A stretch of 64,000 bases of DNA, taken from Phycisphaerales bacterium. Lineage in GTDB: Bacteria > Planctomycetota > Phycisphaerae > Phycisphaerales > UBA1924. Below are positions 45,027 through 53,700 of this stretch, in pieces. The notes under the pieces were generated by a model that saw nothing but the letters and a program-made list of their open reading frames with translations, ran no database searches and was not told the origin of the DNA. The translations under genes and the position numbers were made by a program. The stretch is taken from contig JADLCM010000002.1 of the NCBI GenBank assembly GCA_020847175.1, positions 62,001 through 126,000 of the forward strand, written 5' to 3'. Position 1 is the stretch's first letter; each line of letters opens with the position of its first letter.

Positions 45027-45797
45027 TCACGACGCGCGCGTTCCGGCGCCTCGCGGCCGCAGCCGCCGGTCAGTCTCGACGATGCCGTCCCGGAGCCGGA
45101 TGATCCGCTCGCAGCGGTCCGCGATGCCGTCGGAGTGCGTGACCATGATGATGGTCATGCCCTTGGCGTGAAGTTCCTCGAACAGCGTGAGAATCGCCTC
45201 TCCCGTGGTTGAGTCGAGGTTGCCCGTGGGCTCGTCGGCCATGAGCACCACCGGGCGCGTCACCAGCGCCCGCGCAATCGCCACGCGCTGCTGCTGCCCG
45301 CCGCTCAGTTCGCTCGGCCGGTGTCCGAGGCGATCACCCAGCCCGACCATGCCCAGCGCCTCGATCGCCCGGGCACGGCGCTCGTGCTTGGAGACCCCCT
45401 GGTAGAACAGCGGCGTCTCCACGTTCTCCTCAATCCGCAACTGCGGGATCAGGTTGAACGCCTGGAACACAAAACCGATCTTCCGTCCCCGGTAGATGCT
45501 CAGCTGCGTATCAGTCATGTCCCGGATGTTCCGTCCGTCCAGCAGGTAGTCCCCCTCCGACGGCTGGTCGAGGCACCCGAGCACATTCAGCAGCGTGCTC
45601 TTGCCGGACCCGCTCGCCCCCATGATCGCGACGTACTCACCCGGCAGGATCGCAATATCCACACCCCTCAGGGCCTCGACCATCACCGACCCGTCGGGTT
45701 TGAAATATGTCTTTCGCACACCCCGCAACTCGACCACCGCCTGGGAAGGGGTCGAGGGTGTGCCGAGGCTCGTGTCTGGCATCGTGAGGGTACTCAT
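45027..45797 (-). CDS. ABC transporter ATP-binding protein, MacB/LolD type
   Basis: A 256-residue ATPase. Walker A is [16 protein letters not shown]-loop [12 protein letters not shown], signature [15 protein letters not shown], Walker [14 protein letters not shown] and the switch His in VTHSDGIAD. The TGNLDS ending and high similarity pattern place it in the MacB/LolD/FtsE group, which work in mechanotransmission or lipoprotein/peptide export rather than substrate import. No permease lies next to it; the neighbouring genes are a cation antiporter and mfd, so the membrane partner is elsewhere. Confidence 0.93.
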   Translation of the reverse strand: MSTLTMPDTSLGTPSTPSQAVVELRGVRKTYFKPDGSVMVEALRGVDIAILPGEYVAIMGASGSGKSTLLNVLGCLDQPSEGDYLLDGRNIRDMTDTQLSIYRGRKIGFVFQAFNLIPQLRIEENVETPLFYQGVSKHERRARAIEALGMVGLGDRLGHRPSELSGGQQQRVAIARALVTRPVVLMADEPTGNLDSTTGEAILTLFEELHAKGMTIIMVTHSDGIADRCERIIRLRDGIVETDRRLRPRGAGTRAS

Positions 45798-45857
45798 TGG
45801 GGTGGTCTACCGCCCGGCGTCGGACCGGTGGCGGGCTGTGTCCGCGCGCCGCAAACC

Positions 45858-47372
45858 TTATCCCTCCGCCGATTGCCCGAACAGCAGGCCGACCTGCGGC
45901 TCATCCTCCGGGCGCATGAACACGTACGCATGGTCCCCGGCCCGAATCACCGTGTGCCCGCGCGCCGCGATGACCTGGCCCCCGCGCACCACCATCACCA
46001 CGGAGGCCGATTCGGGCAGGCTCACTTCGCGCAGGGCGGCATCGCACACCGCCACATCGGGGCCGATCTGGTACATCCGAACTTCACCCTGCAGAGGCCG
46101 GAGCGAGAGCATCTCGATCGATGCTTCCGGCGCGGCCGGCGCGGGCTCACCCACCCGGCACATTCGCGCCGCCGCCCGGATCGTCGCCCCGGGGACCAGT
46201 GTGCTCACCACCACGATGAAGAACACGATGTTGAAGACCCGTTCTCCCCCGGGCACGCCGGCCATCACCGGAAACGTCGCCAGCACGATGGGGACCGCCC
46301 CGCGAAGCCCGGTCCATCCGAGAAACGTCACCTCCCGCGCTGAAAATCGGAAAGGGAGCAGGCACAGCACCGCGACCAGCGGCCGGGCCACCAGCGCGAG
46401 CACCAGGCCGAGCGCGAGGCCCGTACCCGCGACAGGCCACAGGCGCGACGGGAAGACCAACAGGCCCAGCATGAGGAACATCGACACCTGCGCCAGCCAG
46501 GCCAGCGCATCATGGACCCGCGTGACACCTCGTCGATACGGGATGTGGCCCTTCCCGAGCATCACCCCGGTGACGAACACCGCCAGAAACCCGCTGCCAT
46601 CCAGCACCGTCGCCAGGCCGAAAGACGCAAACGCCGAGCCGAGCGTCACCACGGGCAGCAGGCCGATGGTGGTGACGCCCGACCAGCGCAGCAGCGTCAC
46701 GCTCGCCCAACCCAGCGCCGCCCCAACCACTGCCCCGATGACCAGCTGCAGCGGAATCTCGTACAGAAGGCTCCACCCCGGCGTCGCGCCTCCCGCCACC
46801 CACGCGACCGCGGACGCCGTGAGAATCACCGCCAGCGGGTCGTTGAGGCACGATTCGACCTCCACCGTGCTCTGCACGCGCGGCTTCAGCCGCAGACGCC
46901 CGCCCCGGAGCACCGCAAAAACAGCCGCCGCATCGGTGGACGACACGATGGCGCCGACGAGGATCGCCTCGTGCCACGTGAGCCCGAGCGCACGGGCGCA
47001 GAGGGCGAACACTCCCGCCGTGCCCGCCACGCCCACCGTCGCGAGCGTCACAGACGGCCCGAGCGTCGATCGGATCGAACTCACGGACGTGTTCAGCCCG
47101 CCGTCCAGCAGGATCAACACCAGCGCGATCGTCCCCAGCCGGAACGCCAAGTGGTAGTTCTCGAACGGGATGCCCCCGATCCCTTCCGATCCTCCCAGGA
47201 TGCCCAGGATCAGGAACAGCAGCACGATCGGGACGCCGCGCCTCTCAAAGGCGCGGCTGCCGAGCACGCTCAGGCACATCAGCACGCCGAAGACCAGCAG
47301 CGCCACCGCGATCGCCCCGGGCTCCGTCTGTGCCAAGGTCAGGCCGCCGCTGGCGATGGCCGGTGAGGTCAT
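45858..47372 (-). CDS. CPA1-type cation/proton antiporter with TrkA-C-like tail
   Basis: A 504-residue inner-membrane protein with about 12 hydrophobic helices up to residue 400, for example VALLVFGVLMCLSVLG and LALGLVLALVARPLVAVL. The antiporter core is seen in VGAIVSSTDAAAVFAVLR and VEVESCLNDPLAVILTA (the conserved ND motif). The final 80 residues, with DVAVCDAALREVSLPE and GHTVIRAGDHAYVFMRPED, form a cytosolic RCK_C/TrkA_C-like domain. This architecture is that of NhaP2/CvrA-type K+(Na+)/H+ antiporters used in volume and pH control. Ion choice is not determined. Confidence 0.9.
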   Translation of the reverse strand: MTSPAIASGGLTLAQTEPGAIAVALLVFGVLMCLSVLGSRAFERRGVPIVLLFLILGILGGSEGIGGIPFENYHLAFRLGTIALVLILLDGGLNTSVSSIRSTLGPSVTLATVGVAGTAGVFALCARALGLTWHEAILVGAIVSSTDAAAVFAVLRGGRLRLKPRVQSTVEVESCLNDPLAVILTASAVAWVAGGATPGWSLLYEIPLQLVIGAVVGAALGWASVTLLRWSGVTTIGLLPVVTLGSAFASFGLATVLDGSGFLAVFVTGVMLGKGHIPYRRGVTRVHDALAWLAQVSMFLMLGLLVFPSRLWPVAGTGLALGLVLALVARPLVAVLCLLPFRFSAREVTFLGWTGLRGAVPIVLATFPVMAGVPGGERVFNIVFFIVVVSTLVPGATIRAAARMCRVGEPAPAAPEASIEMLSLRPLQGEVRMYQIGPDVAVCDAALREVSLPESASVVMVVRGGQVIAARGHTVIRAGDHAYVFMRPEDEPQVGLLFGQSAEG

Positions 47373-47438
47373 GCGCTGCGCGCCTCCGGAAGATTCATGA
47401 CATGGCTTTGCTGGCGCCCTGAGCGGCAGTAGTCGAGT

Positions 47439-47798
47439 CTACCCGCCCCGCTGGTCCTGCTCAATCTGCAGACCCGCCAGGGCGGTCATCGGGTCCGGCG
47501 CGAACCGGAAGACCTTGTCCAGCCCTGTCACCAGGAAGACCGACCAGATCTCATCGTTGACCGAGCAGATCTTCATCGCCCGTCCCGCCGCCGCCATCCC
47601 CTTGCGCAACTTGAGCAGCGCAGCGATGTTCGACGAGTTGATGTACGACACCCGCCCGAAGTCCAGAACCAGGTGCGGATGGGGCCCCGGCCCGTCCAGC
47701 CGGTCCAGAACAATGGCGATCTCATCCGAGAGCGCCGGCTCGTCGGCGAGTTCGATCACCGAAATCGACTCGGACCAGTCCGCAGGCATGCCGCCCAT
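47439..47798 (-). CDS. STAS-domain anti-sigma factor antagonist-like protein
   Basis: A 119-residue protein, essentially one STAS domain. HLVLDFGRVSYINSSNIAALLKLRK is centred on the serine pair that is phosphorylated in SpoIIAA-type antagonists; downstream GRAMKICSVNDEIWSVFLVTGL completes the fold. It is likely a partner of a serine kinase/anti-sigma factor, none of which is in the window. The start is uncertain: ATG at 47798 or 47789. Earlier codons in the frame code for Arg/Pro-rich text with no family match. Confidence 0.85.
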   Translation of the reverse strand: MGGMPADWSESISVIELADEPALSDEIAIVLDRLDGPGPHPHLVLDFGRVSYINSSNIAALLKLRKGMAAAGRAMKICSVNDEIWSVFLVTGLDKVFRFAPDPMTALAGLQIEQDQRGG

Positions 47799-47898
47799 GG
47801 TACTCGGTTTCGGGCTTGTCGGTTCGTCCCGTTCCGTGCCCAAAAAACCCCCAGAGAGGCAACCGCGTCGGCCCGCGACGGGCCATCTCATTCAAGAT

Positions 47899-48930
47899 TC
47901 ACTCATCCGTTATGACTTTGCGCTTGGCCCGCGTCCACTGGAACATCAGGCCGACCGTGGAAATCACCAGCCAGATGAAGGTCCATCCCATTGGTGAACG
48001 GTGGAGAAGGTCGTGCCCGGGGATGTCGAACCCGTGCCACAACCAGGTCATGGCGCACAGCCAGATGGCCGCCCCGCCGAGCGCCGTGATGACCGCCGCC
48101 GACTTGGTGGGCATCAGTACCCCGAGCAACAACCCGAAGGCCGCTCCGGAGAGCGTCGCAATCGCCAGCACGCGCTGGTCGGCGGCGCTGAGCGCATCCC
48201 ATTGCTTCTCCAACTGCTTGCGCAGCCCGGCCGCGAACCGTCGCGCGCTCTCGGCCACCCCTTCCAGCACTTTGCGGCTGTCCTCGTCGATCTGCTCCCA
48301 GACGTCCTGTGCCGAGTCCTCAATCGCCTTTCGCGCGCGGTCGATGTCCTCCTGAGAAAGCGCTTCGCCCGGAACCAGCGAATCAGGGCGAAACCCTGAA
48401 GAGTCTGGTGCCGACGGCTCCGTGCCGGGTGGTGGGGCGTTCGCCGCGCCCGGCACCCGGAACTCCGCCGGTGCATACTGAAGGTAGATCGCACCGCCCA
48501 TGAAGCCGCAGAACGCGAACGCCGCGCAACCGGCGACGACCATCGCAACCCGAAACAGCAGGCACGCGCCGACGAATCCAAGAATCGCTCCGACGGTCAT
48601 CCCCACAAACGGGGACGGAATTCCGACCAGTTTGCCGACATCAAAGATCGGCAGCACGAAGTACCCCACGGCGCCGCCCAGGACGATTCCGAGGGCTGCG
48701 ATCACGGGCTTGATAAACTTTCCGCCGCAGAGCCAGAGCACCAGGCCCGCAATGAGCGCCCCAAAGACCAGCGCGTGGGCCGAGAGGGGGAGGTCGCGGG
48801 CGTGGGCCCCCGTGTCCCGGATGAAGTCCGAGGTGAGGTCGCCGAGCAGGTGTTGGGCCAAGCTTAATTGCACGATAAACAAGCCCCGGACACGGAGTGT
48901 ACTGGGAATCGGCCCGGCCCGGTTTGACAT
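47899..48930 (-). CDS. Membrane protein with glycine-rich helices
   Basis: A 343-residue protein. After an N-terminal segment of 45 residues come four or five Gly/Ala-rich hydrophobic helices (ALIAGLVLWLCGGKFI, VIAALGIVLGGAVGYFVLPI, FVGMTVGAILGFVGACLLFR, VAMVVAGCAAFAFCGFMGGA). A soluble, charged helical region of about 100 residues follows (EDIDRARKAIEDSAQDVWEQ), then further helices and a basic end. The first part resembles TMEM198/DUF4203-type glycine-zipper helices. Role unknown. The start overlaps the region of the divergent pheA promoter; a start further inside is possible. Confidence 0.7.
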   Translation of the reverse strand: MSNRAGPIPSTLRVRGLFIVQLSLAQHLLGDLTSDFIRDTGAHARDLPLSAHALVFGALIAGLVLWLCGGKFIKPVIAALGIVLGGAVGYFVLPIFDVGKLVGIPSPFVGMTVGAILGFVGACLLFRVAMVVAGCAAFAFCGFMGGAIYLQYAPAEFRVPGAANAPPPGTEPSAPDSSGFRPDSLVPGEALSQEDIDRARKAIEDSAQDVWEQIDEDSRKVLEGVAESARRFAAGLRKQLEKQWDALSAADQRVLAIATLSGAAFGLLLGVLMPTKSAAVITALGGAAIWLCAMTWLWHGFDIPGHDLLHRSPMGWTFIWLVISTVGLMFQWTRAKRKVITDE

Positions 48931-48966
48931 TTGCCCCTCGGAACCTCCAGCGGAAAGACCGGAAAC

Positions 48967-50157
48967 ATGGCGAAGAAGGTCACTGGTTCAGGGGGGAAGC
49001 CGAAGAAGGTTCGCGTGCCCGGGCCCGCCGCGTCCGGCAAATCCGAACCCGCGCCCCTAGCCTCGCTTCGCGAGCGGATCGACGCAATTGACCTGCGCCT
49101 GGTGGAACTCCTGAATGAGCGGGCCTCGCTCGTCGTGAAGGTAGGGGAGTCGAAACGCGCGACGGGTGTGCCGATCTACGCACCTCACCGCGAAGCCCAG
49201 GTGCTCAAGAATGTGCTCAGCGCCAACAAGGGCCCGCTGGGGAACCGGGCTGTTGAAGCAATCTACCGAGAGATGATGAGCGGCAGTTTCGCCTTGGAGC
49301 AGCCCCTGCGGATCGGCTACCTTGGCCCTCCCGGGTCGTACTCGCATCTCGCGGCGACGCGCCACTTCGGCTCAAGCGTGGCTTTCGAAGACCTGCACGA
49401 GATTCGAGGCGTCTTCACCGAAGTCCGTCGCGGGCACGTGGACTACGGCCTGGTGCCGATCGAGAACTCGACCGGGGGCGGCATCGCCGAAAGCCTCGAC
49501 GCATTCCTTGATGGAGCGGGTGAAATCTCGATCTACGCCGAAGTGCAACTCTCTGTGCGGCATTGTCTTCTGGCCAATTCTGAGCCCAAGGACGTGCGCC
49601 GGATTCACTCCAAGCCCGAGGCGCTCGCCCAGTGCCGAGGATGGCTCTCCACCCAGTATCCGGGGGTAGAGCTCATTGCTTCCGCGAGTACGAGCAAGGC
49701 TGCGCAGGCGGCGGCGGAGGAGTGCCGCCTTGCGGTGTCCATCGGGGCGGTTCCCGGGTCAGCGGCCGTGGGTTCAGAACTCGCCGGGCCGATCTATGGC
49801 CTGAACCTCCTGTTTAGGGGCATTGAGGACAACCCCAACAACGTCACACGGTTCGTGGTGATCTCGCGCCAGAAGGCGAAGCGGTCGGGGGATGACAAGA
49901 CCTCGCTCATGTTCAAGACCGCGGACAAGCCGGGGGCGCTGGTTGAAGTGCTGAACGTGCTCGCGCGCCAGGGGATCAACCTAAGCCACATCGACAAGCG
50001 TCCCAGCGGGCGGACCAACTGGGAATACACCTTCTTCGTCGATCTGCTCGGGCACCAGGACGACGAGGGCGTCGCCCGGGGGGTGGCAGAGGCGATGCAG
50101 CATTGCCGCGAACTCGTCGTGCTCGGGAGTTACCCGCGGAGCCAGCGGATTCTCTAG
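48967..50157 (+). CDS. pheA: Bifunctional chorismate mutase / prephenate dehydratase (P-protein)
   Basis: A 396-residue enzyme of phenylalanine synthesis. A basic N-terminal extension precedes the AroQ-type chorismate mutase helix (LRERIDAIDLRLVELLNERA, with KVGESKR). The prephenate dehydratase domain begins IGYLGPPGSYSHLAATRHFG and has VPIENSTGGGIAESLD. The ACT regulatory domain is at the end (SLMFKTADKPGALVEVLNVL; the ligand-binding ESRP motif is replaced by DKRPSGRTNWEY). The ACT domain implies feedback inhibition by phenylalanine. The ATG at 48967 is preferred, as homologous sequence and a Lys-rich start follow it. Confidence 0.94.
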   Translation: MAKKVTGSGGKPKKVRVPGPAASGKSEPAPLASLRERIDAIDLRLVELLNERASLVVKVGESKRATGVPIYAPHREAQVLKNVLSANKGPLGNRAVEAIYREMMSGSFALEQPLRIGYLGPPGSYSHLAATRHFGSSVAFEDLHEIRGVFTEVRRGHVDYGLVPIENSTGGGIAESLDAFLDGAGEISIYAEVQLSVRHCLLANSEPKDVRRIHSKPEALAQCRGWLSTQYPGVELIASASTSKAAQAAAEECRLAVSIGAVPGSAAVGSELAGPIYGLNLLFRGIEDNPNNVTRFVVISRQKAKRSGDDKTSLMFKTADKPGALVEVLNVLARQGINLSHIDKRPSGRTNWEYTFFVDLLGHQDDEGVARGVAEAMQHCRELVVLGSYPRSQRIL

Positions 50158-50224
50158 GCAAACCCCGGGGAAGTTCTGGGCTCCCTCGGGTGAGGTGACG
50201 GCATGAGGAAAGAATGGAACCGGC

Positions 50225-50255
50225 TTGACGCGCAGGGCGTCGAATCGGTTACAAT
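50225..50255 (+). promoter_or_regulatory. Candidate promoter of the giant LEPR protein gene
   Basis: TTGACG (50225-50230) and TACAAT (50250-50255) are five-of-six matches 19 bases apart. Predicted transcription start is near 50262, leaving a leader of about 495 nt. Confidence 0.6.
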
Positions 50256-50261
50256 GGAACC

Positions 50262-50756
50262 GTGGTGCCGGTGAAGCGTACCGGTACCGGACCGGCCTCC
50301 CTCCCCCAGGGTGGCAAGTCCTGAAGGCTTGGGAGTAGAGGCGACCCCCGCTCGTCGCCTGCCGACCGAGCCTGAAACATCCGGGTGAGCGAGGATCGGT
50401 TTCCGTCGCGAGCGATGTGTTTGTCAGCGTGGGCAAGCCATTGTCGAGCGGCGGAGGTCGGTTGAGAAATCCGCTCAGACCGGATAGGTTGATGCCCCTG
50501 CTGGCCCTGGGGAGGGCGAGCACGGGGAGGTCAACCGGGCCCGCAGCGCGGGCGAATCGCGATTGACCCACGCAGGCCCGGTCCGCGCGAGCGAGCCGGG
50601 GATCGGCGCGTTCCACGCACGCGTCGAGGCGGGAGTTCGGGGCGCGTGCCGGGCTGGATGCCTGCGGCGCGCCCGCCAGGGGACAGACGCCGGACCATGC
50701 CGGCGTGAGGAAGCAGACAGGCCGCGCCCCGAAAGGCGGCCAGCCGAGGAGTCACC
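50262..50756 (+). other. Long structured 5' leader of unknown class
   Basis: No convincing protein frame. Several strong helices can be drawn: GGCGAC/GTCGCC (50340-50345 with 50354-50359) enclosing an 8-base loop; CTCCC/GGGAG (50301-50305 with 50331-50335); and GCCGGT pairing with ACCGGC around 50267-50296. The 3' end carries the GAGGAG ribosome-binding site. I compared it by eye with RNase P RNA, tmRNA, SRP RNA, cobalamin and cyclic di-GMP-I riboswitch cores and found no match. It could be a riboswitch-like leader, a long untranslated region or a separate small RNA. Confidence 0.4.
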
Positions 50757-53700
50757 ATGAAGCCTTGCGTTCGCTCGAATCGTCCGTTCGCCCGTTCGCG
50801 TCAGGCGAGCATGAGGGGCGAGAGCCGTTGCGAGCGTCTGGCGTCGCTGTCAGGCGGCGCGGGCCGGGCCCTGGTCGAGAAACTTGAGCCGCGTCAGATG
50901 CTCTTCTCGCTCGCGGTGACCGCCGACGCGGTGGACGCGAGCACGGGCCTCGGCACTGTGGCGGCGATCTTCGGGTACACCATCCCGTACATCGGCAGCG
51001 ACACGGAGATCGGCGACGGCGAAGTCACGAGCGTGATCGAGGACTTTGCCGAGGTGGGCACCGGCCTGGTGCCCAACGGCTTTGAGTTCGACGAGAGTTT
51101 CCTGCGCATCCGTCACAACATCACGCCGGGGTCGGACATCACCATCATCGCCAACCAGGGGCCCGATGGTCCGATCGAGGGTACCGAGCGCATGCGGACG
51201 CGCTTGAGCTCGATCGGCGAGTACTTCCAGTTCGAGTTTGACGCGGGCGACGACGTGAACGCCGACGACATCGACCGGGCCGCCATCGGCGCCTCGGTGA
51301 CGTTCAATCGCTCCGGAGGGCTTCAGGGGCTGGACTACAACAACATCCGGGCGATTCTCTCGTACCGCGGCGCCACCATCGCGACCTTCACGGGTGCGTC
51401 CCTGCGTGACCTCAACACATCCACCGTCGCGGGCGACATCCTCGCGGGCGTGGGCGAGTTCACCTTCGATTCGACCAATCCGTCCATCGGCACGCCCTTC
51501 GACCGGATCCGCTTTGAAGCGATCGGCGTCATGACGCAGTTCTTCGAGGTGGACAACATCACGGCACGGATTCCGCCGGGCAACTTCGCGCAGTTGGTCG
51601 AGTCGAGGATCTTCGGCGCCGAGATCCGCTTCACGGGCCCGGTGGGCTCCTCGGTGCAGATTCTCGACCTCTACGGCCGGGAGATGGTCAACACCATCCG
51701 CCTCGGCAAGCCGCAGCAGATCGAGGTCGTTCTCGTCGACGGGAACGACGACGGCGTGCCCGACTTCAACGACGGCATCGGCTCGCTCATCATCCGCGGG
51801 GCCGACTCGCGCACCTCCGTGGTGATGACGGGCGGCACCCTCCAGGCGCAGGACGACCCCACCGCGGGCCGCAACCCCCTGAACCCCACCGGCGGGCGTT
51901 ACCAGGAGGGCACGGGCCAGAACGCATTCGTGTACCAGCGTGCCGACTCGCTCCTGGGCATCTTCGACGCCTTCGAGGATGCGGGCTTCGGTTACGCCTT
52001 CGACTCGCAGGAGGGCGATGCGACCGGCCTCCCCCCCGGCTCCGGTGCGGTGGTGCTCGGCTCACCCTTCGTCCGCGACAACTCGTCAGCGGCGGCATAC
52101 GCCCCCGCCTCGCCCGTCGGGTTCGGCGGGAGAGCGCTCTTCACCGATCCGACCCTCTTCAACAATCCAAGCCAGGGTGTGTTCGTCACCGACGGGTCAT
52201 CGATGGGCTCCGTGCGCATCCACGGCGTGGTGCACGGTACATCCGACTTCACCGGCGCCGTTGAGACGATCAACATCGGGTACCTGCTCGGTTCGGTGCG
52301 GGTCGCGGGTGATCTCGGCGGGCTCATCGTGGCGAGCGACGCGGGCCAGTGGGTGCCGGACCCGGACTTCACCACCAATGACTTCTCGGTGCCGCAGATC
52401 AGCAAGACCGACGCCGAGGTTGTGATCGGGCGCACCGTGGGCGAGATCGCCATCGCAGGGCGTTCGCTCGTTGACCTGACGGTGCTCGGCGACCTCGACA
52501 GCCCGACGACCCGCCCGGCCCGCGACGTGCTCCGCTACAAGGAGCGTGAGCTTGTGTACCCGATCGACGAAGGCGCGCAGTTCTCCGAGGCGGCGTATGT
52601 CAACCTGCTGCTGACCACGGTCGGAAGCACGACCAACCCGGAGACCGGGTCGGGCATGTGGTTCGGCACGAGCAGTTGGCGTAACGACGGCATCCTCTCC
52701 GCCGAATGGGTCAACAGTTCAAGCACCGCGGTGGTCATCACCGGTGAGCTCGGGTTCGGCGACCCGACGGTGAACACGCTCGAGGACGGCGGCGATACCT
52801 TCGCCTTCGCCGCCGAGGCGGGCAATCTCATCGAAGTGCAGACGAGCGGCGAAGTGGGCCTGCGCATCGTGGACCAGGACGGACGCACGATGGGCGCGAT
52901 CGAGCAGCTCTCCGGCGCCCGCAACAGCCAGACGCTGCGCGTCACGCCTGACGCCGACGGCGTGTACTACCTGATCGTCACCTACTTCACCGGGTTCGAC
53001 GGCAACACCGACGACACAAGCACCAACTACGAGGTGCTGCTCTCGGGCATCGTGCCCACCACCATGGGCAGCTACCGCACGGGAGGCGGCAACGGCGGCC
53101 TGCAGGCCAACACGGCCAACGCGATCAACGTGCTGGGCGGACACGTGGGCGCGGTGCGCATCGGCACGGCGTTCATCGACGGCGCCGGCGCGGACGTCGA
53201 CCCGCAGGAGGTCTTCAATACCGCCACGCCCGACCCTGACGACCTGCTCCGCTTCAGCGCGGGTTCGCTGACGACCGCCGGCAACCTCTACGCGCTCATC
53301 GCCGGCAGCGACATCGAAGGCTCCACGACGGTGACGGTGAACGTGAACATCGGGGGCAACCTCGGTGCGCTCTACACCGGCCTGTCACCCATCGCGGGGG
53401 TGGGCCCCACCGAGGGCGACATCGGCTACTTCGACCTGCGCGTGGGCGGGCGTGTCGGCAAGCTCGACGTGCGCGGCGCGATCGGCGTGGACCAGGACGG
53501 CGGCGGGTTCTTCCAGGCCCTCGGGGGCCTGAACCTCGTCACCGGCCTCGCGGGCGGCACGGGCGACATCGGCATGATCCGCGTCGGGTCGCACGTTCAG
53601 GGCGGCGCGCTCCGCGTGGACACCCCCGACGGCGCTGTCATCGGCGCCATGCTCATCAGCCAGGACATCGGCACTGCCGACGGGGCGGCGAGCACCGGCA

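Noticed and set aside
50262..50756. RNase P RNA, tmRNA, SRP RNA or GEMM riboswitch in the leader of the giant gene
   Set aside because: Conserved core sequences of these RNAs were looked for and not found. It is kept as an unknown structured leader only.
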